Of a stretch of 64,000 nt of DNA, positions 1 through 13,300 are shown piece by piece. The notes beneath the pieces are model-generated. The model did not search any database. It was not told the DNA's origin and saw only the letters and a list, made by a program, of their open reading frames with translations. The translations under genes and the position numbers were made by a program. This DNA comes from Rhynchonema sp. JSB1_4. Lineage: Eukaryota; Nematoda; Chromadorea; Monhysterida; Xyalidae. Within the stretch, counting starts at the first letter, position 1. Every line of letters begins with the position of its first letter. The DNA lies in assembly GCA_030248065.1 (NCBI GenBank), contig JASAMV010004329.1:62001-126000 (forward strand), read 5' to 3'.

Positions 1-3000
1 GACGAGCGCGACGACGCGCATAATATTCGTAAAATATAATAAACTTGAAGATGAAGATGAAAATGTGAATTGAGTTTTGCACCAACAAAGGCCAAAACGC
101 TCGTTATGGCCTTGGTCAAGCGCATCGGCAGCGGCACTCGCAGGAAATCAGCTATGTACAAGCACCATTTTGCCAGCTTCATGGTTGCCCCCATTTTGAA
201 GCAAAGTTTCGGAAGCAAAGTCTATGTCCTCTAGATAGCTGTTAAGAGACCACAAAACGAAAACAACAGAAAGTGACGGATGGTTCAATGGTTAGCCGCG
301 TGGTTCAATGTGATCAACAAATCAATGTAATGTTCTTTCGACTTATGGATGTTAAGCGCACGCCGACACGCAATGCCTAATGATGTGTGGAAGTATACTT
401 GTCTCAATGAAAATTTGTGTATTTTCCTCTCAGTCTATTCTATTATAGTAGCCCATGTATGCTGCAGGCTTGGAGTCCTCATTTGGCATTCCGCTTGTTT
501 CGGCATACTAATTTTTGAAGAATATTTACGTCATATTTGCGCCACCAGCGTGTGCTTGCGTATGTGTAATGATTAAATTTAATATTATTTCTGATGTTAC
601 TACATTGTACGTACCAGTAGATTATTTTCGGCTCACACACCGTGAACTGTCCACAAATTGTGGTCAAGCCAAAAAGCGCACCCAACAGCGAGCGCTGGTG
701 CGACCGTGCCAGTGCAGTGATTAAGCGCAATCAAGCAAAGATCAAAACGGTAAACAAAACAGAAACAATTTTAAATTTGTGTCCTTTTACTGTTTACCCC
801 AACATTTGAATAATCAAAATCTTATTCATCATCAGTAATCGTCTGATGAACATTATAAGGTTACTGTAGTCGTATTGAGCAGGGGCTGTCTTTCCGAGGT
901 CAAAGACGTCTGTCTCTCCTGGTGATAACATCGAATTATGCAAATAAAAATGTTTACAATTTTTGATCGCCGCCATAAAACGCGTTACATAGTTTGCCAT
1001 GCGGGCACTGGGGTTGGATTATGTCTTGATAAAAATAAGTATAATTCAGGTGCTCGCTCCTTGCTCCTGTTTCTAAGAAGTTTTTTCTTGATAAACTTAT
1101 TTCAAAGTTGTTCCTGCTAGTAAAATGTGATGTCAAGCCGTTGGTGAAACATGGGTGTTTATAATGCAATCACTTCTGCAAGTACTCTGGGCTTCACCGT
1201 GTAACAAGCACTTGCTGTTGAAACAATGATAATTGACGGCGGTACCCTAGCAGAACATTTGATCATCTCGGTCTGATTTGACAACTTGGGAGATTTAAAA
1301 CCAGGGTTCAGAACAATGATGAGAAAATATTATGACCGAGAGGCATATTGCCGTCGAACGCAAACACGATGCATTGGTACATATACATACCCCGCGTAAT
1401 AATACGAAACGAATTTACAGCCTGGGCTGTGTTGCGTGTCGAAGCGGCATTATTGGTCACATATCATTGCTGTTGTCATATCAGCTCCCCTCTGATGCGA
1501 TCAAATAAAATTTTTCAAATATGCATCAACCCAACATAATGTTACTGTGCTTCGTTAACTGAGTCTCGGGTTACGGTAACATACACGGCAGCTCACTAAC
1601 GTTGGGCGTGTTTCTCGAGAAAATTGCCGCAGCAGCTTTTGTTTTCTGATTACCATACCGCTATCGTTGATAATTGAGCCTTGATAGCTTATTATCAGGC
1701 CAGTGCTTCCGGGACAGGTAGGACTGGAAGTCCAGTTTTTTGAATTGCCTGAGATGATATAATTGAAAGGAAAGTGCTTGATTGAGATACCAGGCAGGTG
1801 TTCAAGAACAAGAGATTTGCACGGGCGTCAGAACAAGCAACAATGCTCAACAGAGCGATTGACAGCTGCATATGCCAATCAGCGCCAAATGTTGACATTT
1901 AGCGGCGCCAGGCAGTCCCTCAGCTGACGCAGTGCGCCAAGTTTGACACGCAAATTACGGAATTGACACTGCTGGCGCTAATTTTCGGGCTCAGATTTAA
2001 AATGTTATGTAATTAACGAACGCTTGTGATCGTAGTAATCCAAAGAATATGAATGACCTTCTTGGAGCGATAGTCAAGAATTACGGTATATACTGTACTG
2101 GCTGCGTTAGGGACCGGTTTTAACCATAGCAGCTGTACCACCTTGAATGACGAAAGGGCGCAATGTGCCAGATTTACATTTGACTCCCACCAGAGAAAGT
2201 AAATCACACTGTGTGGATCAGAAACTGGACACACATTCACAACGTCTTCAGTAGAACATAACGTTTCTGTCCATCATACATCCACCCACGACGACGAAAT
2301 GCACTTCAAGGAACTTGCATATGGACCACCCTAACCCTAATACCATACCATACAGCAAATTCATGAGTGTGAGAAATTTTAATGATAATGGCGTATATAA
2401 GCGGCAAGACGTTATCACAAGTGACACATGAAATAAAGACCTAACCGTCGCATTTTCTTACGAAACCAGTGCAACTTTCGCCGCAAAACCTGGGACGAAA
2501 GGTACCAGACAATGCGCGGGAGCGCGGCTGATGGCTGGCAAATGGATATGTCTCCCTTGCACACGCAGGCATCGTTGTGGCCCGATGTTTGTATGAGGCA
2601 AGTTACACACAATAAATGAGCGTATTACGACACATTATAACAGCGAGAGCATACAATATGATAACTGCGCATGAAATGTGTGATGCATTAGCCGGGCAAT
2701 ATAAGAGCCATGAGAACCATAGCGTGGCGCCCGATTCAATAATTGAAAAAGCGATGCGATTTCTCGCACGCACCCTCGAGTGCCTCGTGCACCAGAAATT
2801 GACACATAAAACGCTCACACGGCCGCCTGATATCATATTTTGAATGATTTGGCGAAGAAAATTCGAGTTAGCGGTCGCATTACTGGCGTCGAAAACAATG
2901 CCGTGTGTTTTAGGACTCGTTACCTCAGGGTTCAACTGCGTGAGAAACACACGGCACCCATCAACTTCGATAAATAGCCGACGAAAAGAAACAATATGAA

Positions 3001-6000
3001 CTAGCGCTAATGCACATTATTTTGCTATCATATTATGCAAATGTGAGAATTTTCCTGCATTAATATGGGAACATAATCAACAATTATACCCATTTAGGTT
3101 ACGGTAGATAAAGATTGCTCTCCTTAAAACCAAGGAAAATGTGAACGGAGACTAAATGCTGGTTTCAGACACTGAAGATTTTTTGTCTGGAATCTCGGAC
3201 CAAGCAAAAAAATTGTACAGAATTAATGGCTTGACGTGTCCTAGGGCCGCTCTCTGTCACCAACGGAGAGCGAAATTTCGCTGGTGTCAGAGAGCACGAG
3301 CGAAATTTCGCTCTCCGCTGGTGTCAGAGAGCGGCCTAAGCAGAACCAGATTATATTAAACTTGAAGCTCTTACATTTCGGCAACCAATAATTCTGCTAC
3401 CAGCTTTCTTGCTTTGGTTGCCAAAGTACACCAGTATACGGTCCCAGCAAGCACCGTTTACGTTCTGCTGAACTGACCACTCAAAAACCATAAGCAATAT
3501 AAAACTTGGCAACTATTGAAGTGCTTGAGCATGAGAGCAAACAAATACCTACATAATATTTTCAGGCCGCGAACTTACCAAAATGAATAATATCTCAATT
3601 ATGGTCCGTTGGTATCTCGGCTTGACGCGGTCGGTGTCGGGTCGCATTTGAAGTTATACGAATTTTAATATCAGGCTGGAAATGTGTGGAATTGTGCGGT
3701 AATGTTGCCGGTACATGTCAAATCTGGCTCAATTATGGCCCAATTGAAACGAATGGTGAGTGTCTATTTCGACCAGATCTGAAAAATTTCAGGCTTGGTT
3801 GCTTTTACGGCATAAGTGCTGGACGCGGATCGCATGTGCATAATGAGCATATACCCAGGTCATAGGTTCTCATGGACGGACGGTCAAACTGAATTAAATA
3901 GAATCACAACATTGGTGTATTGGAGTCAATTTTTATATAATGTTCAAAACTTAATCAATCAATCTGGTTTCTTGACGCGGACACACGTTTGTTGAAGCGA
4001 ACAAAATGGGGCAAATACGAAACGCAAACTTCAAATGTATCAGCCCAACTGCAACATGTATGCAGTACATATGTATACCTAACGCACAAAAGGGGGAGGG
4101 GAGGGCGGGTTAAATCTACCGTAATCCAATGCGCCCTCATTGGCTGCGAACATGACGGACAATCAGTGTGTATGATTAGGAAATAAGGCAGGTATTGACA
4201 TAGTGCTTAGTTTTACACGAAAAATGGGACAAAATTGGATTGTCTCATTTTCTTGCAGCAATATGTCCATTTCCAACGGATATGATCTGCAGATTTTGTC
4301 TCTGTTTTTTTTTTTGGAAAAATAACCAACAAAAATTTCCCACCTGGACGACGTAGACGTCATTTGATATGACAATTATTGATGTTACATGAAAATAAGC
4401 CTAATACACGTTGGTATGTGGCCTCGGTGGGGCTCAGATTTTTTTATTTCTGCCACAAAGTATACATTTTTTTGCGAATTGTATTTTATAATCGAGCGAG
4501 GGACTTCCATTGTCCGTATCGAATATTTTCATTTAATTTTAGTTCTTCATATAGTTGTTCTGTTTGACTCCAAATGTTTGCATGATATAACTTGCGTGAG
4601 TAATGAGTTTGATATTTGTTGTGGCTTGTTTATTGTGGTGTTGGTTTGATTGATACATAAATGTAGGTTCAACGATCCCCGATATCGTGAAGAACAGTTG
4701 ATAGTTGCAAAACCATTTGCTTCAGAACCCATCAAGTGACCATCAACCTTTGGAAAACGCTCTTTTCATTCCGTGACAACCGAATCATTCCTGCCATGTT
4801 GTCCTATTATTGGTTACAATGGCGCGTGTGTGCCAACCTTGCAAGATCAGGCATACCAAGTGCTCAGAGTTTTCAGTATTTCACCTGGCCTTGCTCATGG
4901 ATTGATGTGGACCTGCGCATGCCGAGGATGTCAAAGTGAATCAAGAGAAACGTACGTTAACATATTGATGTCAAATATTATGTTGTGAAAATGATTGAAC
5001 ACGGGCGAAACATCACAACACCATCGCATATTGAGAGCCTGTGCTGTATAGTCGCTTGCAAGAAATATGGGATTGAATTTGAACCTATCTCACAGCAGGG
5101 ACAAGCAGACTTGCACGCAGCAGCCATGCACATGTATGTCCCAAGTTCGACAGACCGATTTTGTGACATGTGCACCTTTTGACGTGCTCATATGTACGCG
5201 ATGATTAAATGATGGTCAGCTGCCAGAATTGATTGCACCTGATTTGATCTGATCAGTTTTTGTTCCCTCGCGTGCTGTTGTGTTATTGCTGTGAAATTTG
5301 ACAGAAATGAGTTGATATGATCTGATATTGAAACGACAACGTCGGCCCGGATGAATCAAGTGCGAGGTTCATACAGGCGACATCATAATGCATGTGCAGC
5401 TGTGGTTTGCCAATACGGCCGCACGCGCAAAGTGAGGTGTCGTACGCAGTCAAGTGGACCGGGACCGACATCATTACATTATAATTGGCGACAAATTTTT
5501 GATCAACACAACAGATGCAATCTTCGCTCGGGGAATGAGTGCGGAAAAAATTGACTGACTGACACCCACCGGTTGATTAAGTGAAGTTGCAAAAGAAACA
5601 AATTCATTCTTATTCATGATCGCTGCGCGATTTTTTTGAGAAATTGAGAGAGATATGTAATTATTGTTTGTTGATGTTCACTGGAGCTAACAAATCTGGA
5701 CGCACGGGTATCTGGATTATCTGATCTGATTGACATTTTCGATGCACAATGGGATCAAAGTTGACTGAGTTGGTCGGATTTGAAAATCAACCTGAGTCGA
5801 GGATAAGTTAACAGGCGCAACATCTGATTTTGACAAAATTGGATCGACACGTCAGATCAAACCGAAGTACATGTTTATGAAGCACAAAACGGACGTATAC
5901 CATTGAGATATTGCACGCATCTCTCTGCACCACACCTGCTATGGTACGTCTACATATGTACCGGTGCTTTCATGAGCTACTGAACCAATCAATGGTGCAG

Positions 6001-6580
6001 GGGACTGAAAGCCCGCATTGCCACTTCTCCAACGACAAAAACTACCTACATACGTGTACTGTATACTGTAGGTGAAATTTAGGATTTCCGATGAAACCAC
6101 AAAGACAAGACAAGTACAGTTGAAACGACCATGCGTTGGAGTATTGTGCAACACTTTTCACTCCGCACTTCATGCCTTATGTATGTACATACTGTACATG
6201 TTTAGTTATGAGAAGTCATAAAACAGCGTGACACGGAACAATAAAAAACCGTTTGTAAGGTTTGCAATAAAATGGTCATGCAATATGAAGTGTTGCTCAG
6301 CCACGTGCTCATGAGACGACTTTTTTAAGTTGGCTTGGCCAGATCTAATAATGCTGCGGTTGTCCCTCGTGTTTCGAAAACAAAAGGAAGAGAATTTGTG
6401 CATGTTTTGCGTTGGCACTTCTTTTTCTATTGTTTTCGAAGTATTTGGTCCCACGTGGATCCCGAACGGTATGGGATCTGGCAAAGCCAGCTTCAGTCTC
6501 ATGAGCTGATAGTTGGGCTGTATGAATACAACGTTCTGTGGTTCATGAATTCTTCGCCTTGTAAAGCTAAATGATGCTCA
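1..6580. other. Gene-poor DNA, no recognisable gene
   Basis: No reading frame here resembles a protein family that I recognise, and no set of frames joins in phase through plausible splice sites. Base composition is moderately AT-rich with scattered short A or T runs. The only structured item is the foldback repeat at 3245-3336, listed separately. Two CCCTAA units near 2330 are too few to be telomeric. I see no RNA gene, but structured RNAs could easily be missed by eye. Confidence 0.5.
3245..3336. repeat. Foldback (hairpin) repeat, possible tiny MITE
   Basis: The left arm (3245-3282) and the reverse complement of the right arm (3299-3336) match over about 38 positions with two or three mismatches, separated by a loop of about 16 bases. 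Both arms begin GGCCGCTCTCTG and run into GAGAGCGAAATTTCGCT. Immediately outside lie TAG on the left and TAA on the right, compatible with an imperfect 3-bp target duplication such as PIF/Harbinger elements make. The size is very small for a transposon; a foldback relic is the conservative reading. Confidence 0.6.
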
Positions 6581-7331
6581 CTCACAATCAGTGGTTAATA
6601 AAAAAATTTTTTTATTCAAACCCCATTTTTTTTTTTAAAAAAAAATTTTTTTTTTAATTTAAAAAAAAATTTTTTATTCCAGCCAAAAACTGCCCGAAAC
6701 GAAAAAAAATGAGCGCTAAAGCAAAAAAATAGTGGCATTTTTCTTCCATAACGTGTGGTAAGTGCATATAAAGCACTCACGACACGAAAACAATACTAAA
6801 CAATGGTCAATGAGTACCAACAGTAGTCAGGTACACACCCGTACACTTCCCCCACGTGGTGTGGGTGCCTTCGTGTGGCTTTGTGACACTTAAGACGGCA
6901 AATTTGGGTGAAACTATTGCCTCTTGGTACACGACCAATGCAAATATGTGACAAACAGTGCAAATATAGAGTGAATATCACACCGAATCACTGTTTTCGG
7001 GTCTGTTGCATGAATAAATGCATGACCACCCAGTCACATGTACGTGTGTAATCATATGAGAGGCCATGTGAGTGTGTGCACTATGTCTAGATGCCACAAA
7101 ACAACGATTATTGCACCCAATACACCCATGATAGGGTCGGGTGATGTTAACAGAAGCAATTTTTATGCAAAAAATAGCACTTTTAGAGCAAAAAAATAGA
7201 GAAATTTTCGAATTTTGAAATAATAAAAAAAAAATTTTTTTTTTAACTTTTGGAACGAATTTTTTTTTAAAAAAAAAATTTTTTTTTGATAAAAAAAAAA
7301 ATTTTTTTTTTAAAAAACCACTGCTCACAAT
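6581..7331. mobile_element. hAT-like non-autonomous element with 8-bp target duplication
   Basis: The element spans 6589-7323 (735 bp). It begins CAGTGGTT and ends AACCACTG, inverted termini of the CAGTG type usual in hAT transposons. It is flanked by a perfect 8-bp direct repeat CTCACAAT (6581-6588 and 7324-7331), the duplication length hAT transposases make. Just inside each end are alternating runs of A and T (about 6600-6680 and 7215-7315) that form complementary subterminal blocks. No transposase frame is present, so this is a MITE-like derivative that would need a transposase supplied elsewhere. Confidence 0.85.
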
Positions 7332-10300
7332 GGATGGCACAATAACCGTGTGAAATACATGGATGGAACTTTCGGACCACCCTAAACTCACCAAAGTAAC
7401 ACATGCGTTTGCATAAAATAATCAGATTTTGTTCGACGGTGCGTCAAACGACAATATTTTAATTTCAAGATTTTTGACAGCAGTAAAATGTTATAACTTG
7501 GGACAGGCGGCCACTTGTAGGAACACGCTCAAAAACATGATAATAAAATAAAGTAACTGTCGTAAAAAAGCGCAGATACACATAAATACAACGGTTGCGC
7601 ACATGTGTATACCTTCATAAAACGTTCAAAAAATTATTGTTCAGCAGACACAGTTTTTTGAGTGCCCGTTTTGAACGTTGATTTAATTGTCGAAAAGTTG
7701 TGTAGTGTATGATATGATATCAAAAATAAAATCGTGCATTTGTGTGACATTATTTGATTATTTTTGTATTTTGTAGCGCACCACTGCCAACGGACTGTTG
7801 CATTTGAAAGGCATCTGGCCAAAATTAACGCTCATTCGATTATACGAGCATTAGTAATGCGATTGCAGGATCATAAAGAAAGGTATTGAAACAACTTCCA
7901 CAGCGTGCGTGTTTGACATGGCACCCCGGGAAGGTATGTAAATTTCAAATTTTAATATTCTTTTAAATTTGTTGCAAAGTTCTACATTTGTTAATTTTTC
8001 AAATGAAATGCCCGTCGCCAGGCGCAAGATTTCGGTATATGAATAGCAACACTGAAAGTACGTAAGTATTCAATCAAACATAATCAATGAATTTCGATGA
8101 GTACGTTGCAGACTGCACAAAAAATAAACGCTGGCGTTGTAAGGTTATGGCCCTCATTAGTGAAACTCGCCACATTAAAGCGTGTTAACGTTTGATACAC
8201 CTCAAGAAGCATTTTTGCAATGGACACGAAACAAAAGTCAATAGCCCAATGCCAACCGTGCATCAACATCGAAGCCCTCTCGGACATAATATATGGTAGA
8301 GACAACCGAAGAGCACGCAGTATACATATGTAGCATGAGATTGTGAATGTTTTTCATCCGTTATCAACGAAATATACACCTACATAAGGTATGTCTTCGA
8401 CCAGTGCGAACAACATGCAGATTCCATATTTTATGAACATAAACAACGACCGAACGTGCAGTATAAATGTACATGTGCTCTCAATAATAGGCATAAACAT
8501 TATACTGACTTGACTGGGTATGCTGCCATAGCTATGGACCGTGGAAAATTTTGATTTTAAGAAAATCTGAGTCAAGAAAAGTGCATTCCCATGCAGTTTT
8601 TGTCAAAAGTCTGTTCTCCTACATTTGTGACTTTGTTTTGGGTTGGGCTGCTAAGTCGGACCGTACTCATATAATTGCGTGCCCGAGGTGTAACACGAAC
8701 AGCATGCGGTTAAAATTCAAAAATTTTTGACCCCATTTTTTGCACAGTCTTGTCGAGCGATGATGCATGTGCCGAACGCCACAAACACATTATATTTTGT
8801 ATATACCTTTAGGTGCCCGTGTACTCGGGGCTGCTATCATCATTTTTATTGCACCTTGTTGGAACCACGACGGTGTTTGTTGGGCCCAGGTTGGATGCAG
8901 TGCGCAACAGGGTTACAGTACTCGACAATCATCTACCGTATACCAGCAACCACGAGAAGAAGCATGCACAGCGGTTTGCTATAAATATTAGGCGAACGGC
9001 ACATTAAGCTCATATATGTACGTCGCCTGCGAGGCAAAAAACGCATATGAGCGCGAAGCGCGCAAGTCAGAGATATTACAAAAATGCTACGGGCTTGTGA
9101 ACATGAAGGCTTTATGAGCCATTCATTCACATTCGGTCAGAAGGCTTCTCAACGTGAATATCTGGCATAACACAGATGTGGCAAGCATTAGCGCAATGTT
9201 CAGCCCAATCATGCGTGATGTGGGGGGCATAAGATGGTCTGTACTTGTATACATGTGCAAACATACCAAAAAAGCCACAGGTGCCACGAAAAACTAAATG
9301 CACCAGCCGGACCATCAAAGCAATAATCAGGCGATATATGATTGTGTCGAATGATTCGGTGCTGCTGACCGCTGTCCACAAGATATATTCGAATTGAATG
9401 GGCTGGGACCCAATTTGTGTCCTTGGATACAAGTTTTTGGACCGAAAGCGCTGATTGTGAATAAGATAACATTGAACGAAATCTCGGCGAGTTTGAGTGC
9501 TTACATACATGTTCTCAAGCACGCATCCCAGCTGTTTTTTTGCTGACCACATTATTATATTATGGGTTTAGTAATCATAAATTTTTCTCCGAAACTAATG
9601 CTCGAGCAACATTAACGCAGAAATGTTCCAATAATTTCAAAAAAGCCACTCTCGTTATCGAAAAGCCCATCTTAGAAGAGTTATGGTCTTGAGCTTCTAG
9701 TCACTCACTCAGGCACGAGATAAAGTTAAAACTGGGTCATATAATAAGCAGAAAGCTTGCTGAGATTTACTGCTCTAAAATTTTGGATGAAGTTAGAAAC
9801 AATACAAGGTGCTTAGAGAGTGCACATTTCCTTCTTAGCACTGAAAACAAAAAAATGCTTTTTTCAGCAGTTGAGGAGTTATGAGCGCAGCAAAATAGCG
9901 TCATAAAAAGTTCCCATCTGGCTCTAAAGTGTACAGAGATTATTTTATTAATGTCTTTGTCTCGTAAACACCGCCAATAACATTTTTGGTTGTTGAAGAT
10001 TGATATCTGGCTGATACATAATATTGATAAGCGACAAAAAGTCATTATGATAAGAATTCGGTTATGACATAAACATTCGCTCGAAATTATTCGGTACCAA
10101 AAAATGTCAAAATCAACGCATCGCGGAAGTATGGCATCCTGCGTGGAAATCTGTTTTGAACTTTTTTTTCGTGAAACATCAACTCTGGCACGTTTCACCA
10201 TGGTTGTTCTTCTGTCTGTTGACCCTTTTGTGACACGCCGCAGGTGACATGTTTTGTTTAAAAGGAATCTGTATGTGGCAGGCAACCCAATCGTACTCAA

Positions 10301-13300
10301 GAACTTCACAATGGCAGGTAATTTTACCAAACAGCATTTAGGGCTACAAACACGCTGAACGAAGGGACTTAAATTTAACGAGTTACCGGTATAAGCACTT
10401 TTTTCTCTTGCAACGATTTTTCAGAGGCGATAAAAAAGAAGTTGTATACATAAAAGATTACAAATGTGTTTGTCTTGTGTGACGTGCTCATGCTTACTGA
10501 TAACGCGGCAACGTTGTTCAAACTTGGGTACGGTTTTGGATAAGTCACTGGGCACAAGTGACAACCACATAGTTTCCACTATTTGTGGATCAATGGTTCA
10601 CTCACCGAGAGCAATGATAATGTTCGCTCACAGGTTTGGCTTGCTTTGTGTAATGTTTCGCTAGGGAGCCATGCGGACTCTATGAAATGTGAAACATCAT
10701 ACGCAGAAAGCGCGAACGGCATGAGTTCAAGCAAATGCAGCGCAATCTGATGCACAGCTTTCGTGGTAGGCAGCACAGATCTGACTGGTGCCGTGAACCT
10801 GACGATCAAAGACCGGGGAATGGCTGTGTTACGCTCTCTTGCGCGGCATTACAGTAACCCTATTTATGTAACACCATTGTTACATGATGAACTACAGTAG
10901 ACAAGGCCAACAGTGCGCTGATGGAAACATTAAATTCGAATTCAACAAATCTACGAACAATTTTATTCACATATCATATTGTGTTCAAAAAATCGCATAC
11001 GCGTCGCCTCCTGTGTGCAATGTAACATAAGGTTGCGGTTGTTTTTATTTGTCTGTGTTGCTCAGGTTTGTTTCAAAACATAATAAATAAATTGCAATAA
11101 AATATGCACTATGTATGTTTTGAGTGGCAAAATTGCGGTCTACGCAGATGCTGATGGTTTGTTACATGATGCATCTGTCAGGCGTCTTGCAGCAATCAAC
11201 ATCACGCTCGTCATAAACGGGCTCGCCGATTTTCCATGCGTGCTTGCGTGGGTCTTTTATTGCGTCTTTTTTCTTCTTCTTTTTCATGAGCTTACGTGTA
11301 TGTTCGGCAGGTACGTGATAGAAGCTGCTGTAGGTTGCAAAATATTATGTCGCAAAAACATATGCAGCGCGACAGACGAAGCTATAAAAACACAAAAACA
11401 CTAACTGCTCTTATGTTATAGCGGGCGTCTTCACAGTTTCATGTTCTATAGTTACTCATTCAGGAAGGATGCCAAGTTTCGAGCACAGATTCTCTTTGTT
11501 GGGCCCCATTGCTTCAGTTGGTACCTACAGCTCACTCATGAAGCTGCGTACCTAACAAATGTCGATTTCGACTGGAACCAAACCAAGTGCACCTAAAAAC
11601 ATGTAACCGCATAAGCAAAACGGCGTCATTCTTTTTCTTCAATAGACGTACACCCGTGCGGGCAGAAGCAATAAAATCTTGAAAATTTTACAATAACCGT
11701 CAACCACCTATAACTACTGTACATGTGTACTTGCTGCTTGCAACATTGTGTGCACCGATGTTGCACTTGGCTTTTTACGACACGTTGCACAGACACACAT
11801 GGCTAGCTGGCGCCACATTTTGATTGCGGTTGATGATATTATGGCGAAGTCAGGCTTTGCACACCCACCCGTTGGAGCCGCAAACAAATGCCAAAATTCG
11901 ACAAAATTTGAAACATCGGCAACGGCAACTCTTGGGGACACTCACGTTACTATGTAGGTACCATGCTCCCAAGTTTGTACCTGTACGACAGTTTGAACTA
12001 CAGGGTGGTCCTCCGAGATGGTACTGTTAAGCATCATTCTTGATGGTTGGCCTTACCCCTGTGACTGGGGCTGACTATGCTGGGACTTGTGTAAGCTTTC
12101 ACTCGAGCCTAACAACCTGAGCCCAGACCAAAGCCTAAAAAGAAGCCCAATTCTTAATTCGCCGCAGTGGTTGCTACATTACAGCACGGGCACACATGGA
12201 TGAAGGGTACAGAAACTGGTGTCTATTTTTCTGGTATCGGCGACGGTGTTGGTCGGCTGCTTCCACTACGAGATTTTTTATATGCGAAGATATTTGGTGA
12301 CACTTTAGGAATTGCAAATTTCATGTCATGGTCTTATCACAATTTTCATGTCATAAGCAATCACCTGATGTCTAATCTAAAAAAAGTATGATCTGGTCGG
12401 CCACCAACCCGGGCCCTGATGCCAGCAGAGCGTACAATAGGCCATAAAGCAGAAAGATTGCAACATTTTAGCGATCGTCAAGATTCACGACTTTTCTGGT
12501 GCAACAAAAAGAAGCACACACAACAGAAGACAGTGAGCAGCGCGTCATTCACAAAAGCGCGTAAAACAAGGTGCCATTGGCCAATAAAAACTTTGTGATT
12601 TTCAGAACGACCGCATATAAATTGTTCGCAACAGAGCACATTTTTGTGATGCGCGTAATATAAAGGGTGCTTGTATACACAGTAAACATAATGGCGGTTG
12701 GGAAGGGGTGTTACCACCGTATGATGCTGCGTCTTTCAATAATAATTCAAAATCAAAATTAGGCACTTATTTTTGACAGGCTGCTCCAGCGCGCACGTGC
12801 CGCATATGACGCGGTTTGTTGCGGTCGAAAAATGATAAATGTCGCTTCTGATTCGGATAACATAATCGCGATAAATAACAACCCACATTCAAAGTCTGAA
12901 ATTATGTGGGTGAATCGTGAATTGTGACCAAGGACACCATATACATAAAGAAGTATATATTCGAATAACCAAATAAACGAGCAAGCCACGTATACATACC
13001 GGAAGAGCACGGCACAAGTAATCAACTGAGCGAAAAAACAACGAATGTACCCAAAATCAGAGAATTTTGAATTTTATGCAAGCTATGCGCCGTGCACGGG
13101 TCGGCGTTTCTCAAAAGCAGCAGCGGTCACACACAAAACTAAGTGCTTTGCCTTCTTCATATTATATAATCCATAGGTGGCTCATAGTTATGACAGTTTG
13201 ACGTGCGGCTTAAGTCCCCTCGATGGGTCATGACCCCTCCGCAAACCGATCAGGGGCATTTTGGGTACCACGTTTGACGTCACCCACACCTTGGATCAAC

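Noticed and set aside
2325..2345. CCCTAACCCTAA telomere-like sequence
   Set aside because: Only two units; no array.
9127..9552. 141-codon open frame on the minus strand
   Set aside because: No family resemblance and overlaps other chance frames; consistent with random sequence.
9767..10330. 187-codon open frame on the minus strand
   Set aside because: Longest frame in the gene-poor part, but composition is patternless, no domain is recognisable, and a frame of this size is expected about once by chance in 64 kb.
12000..12020. GGGTGGTCC motifs as ends of another MITE family (also 2320 and 7370)
   Set aside because: Single unpaired ends without target duplications; too short to define an element.
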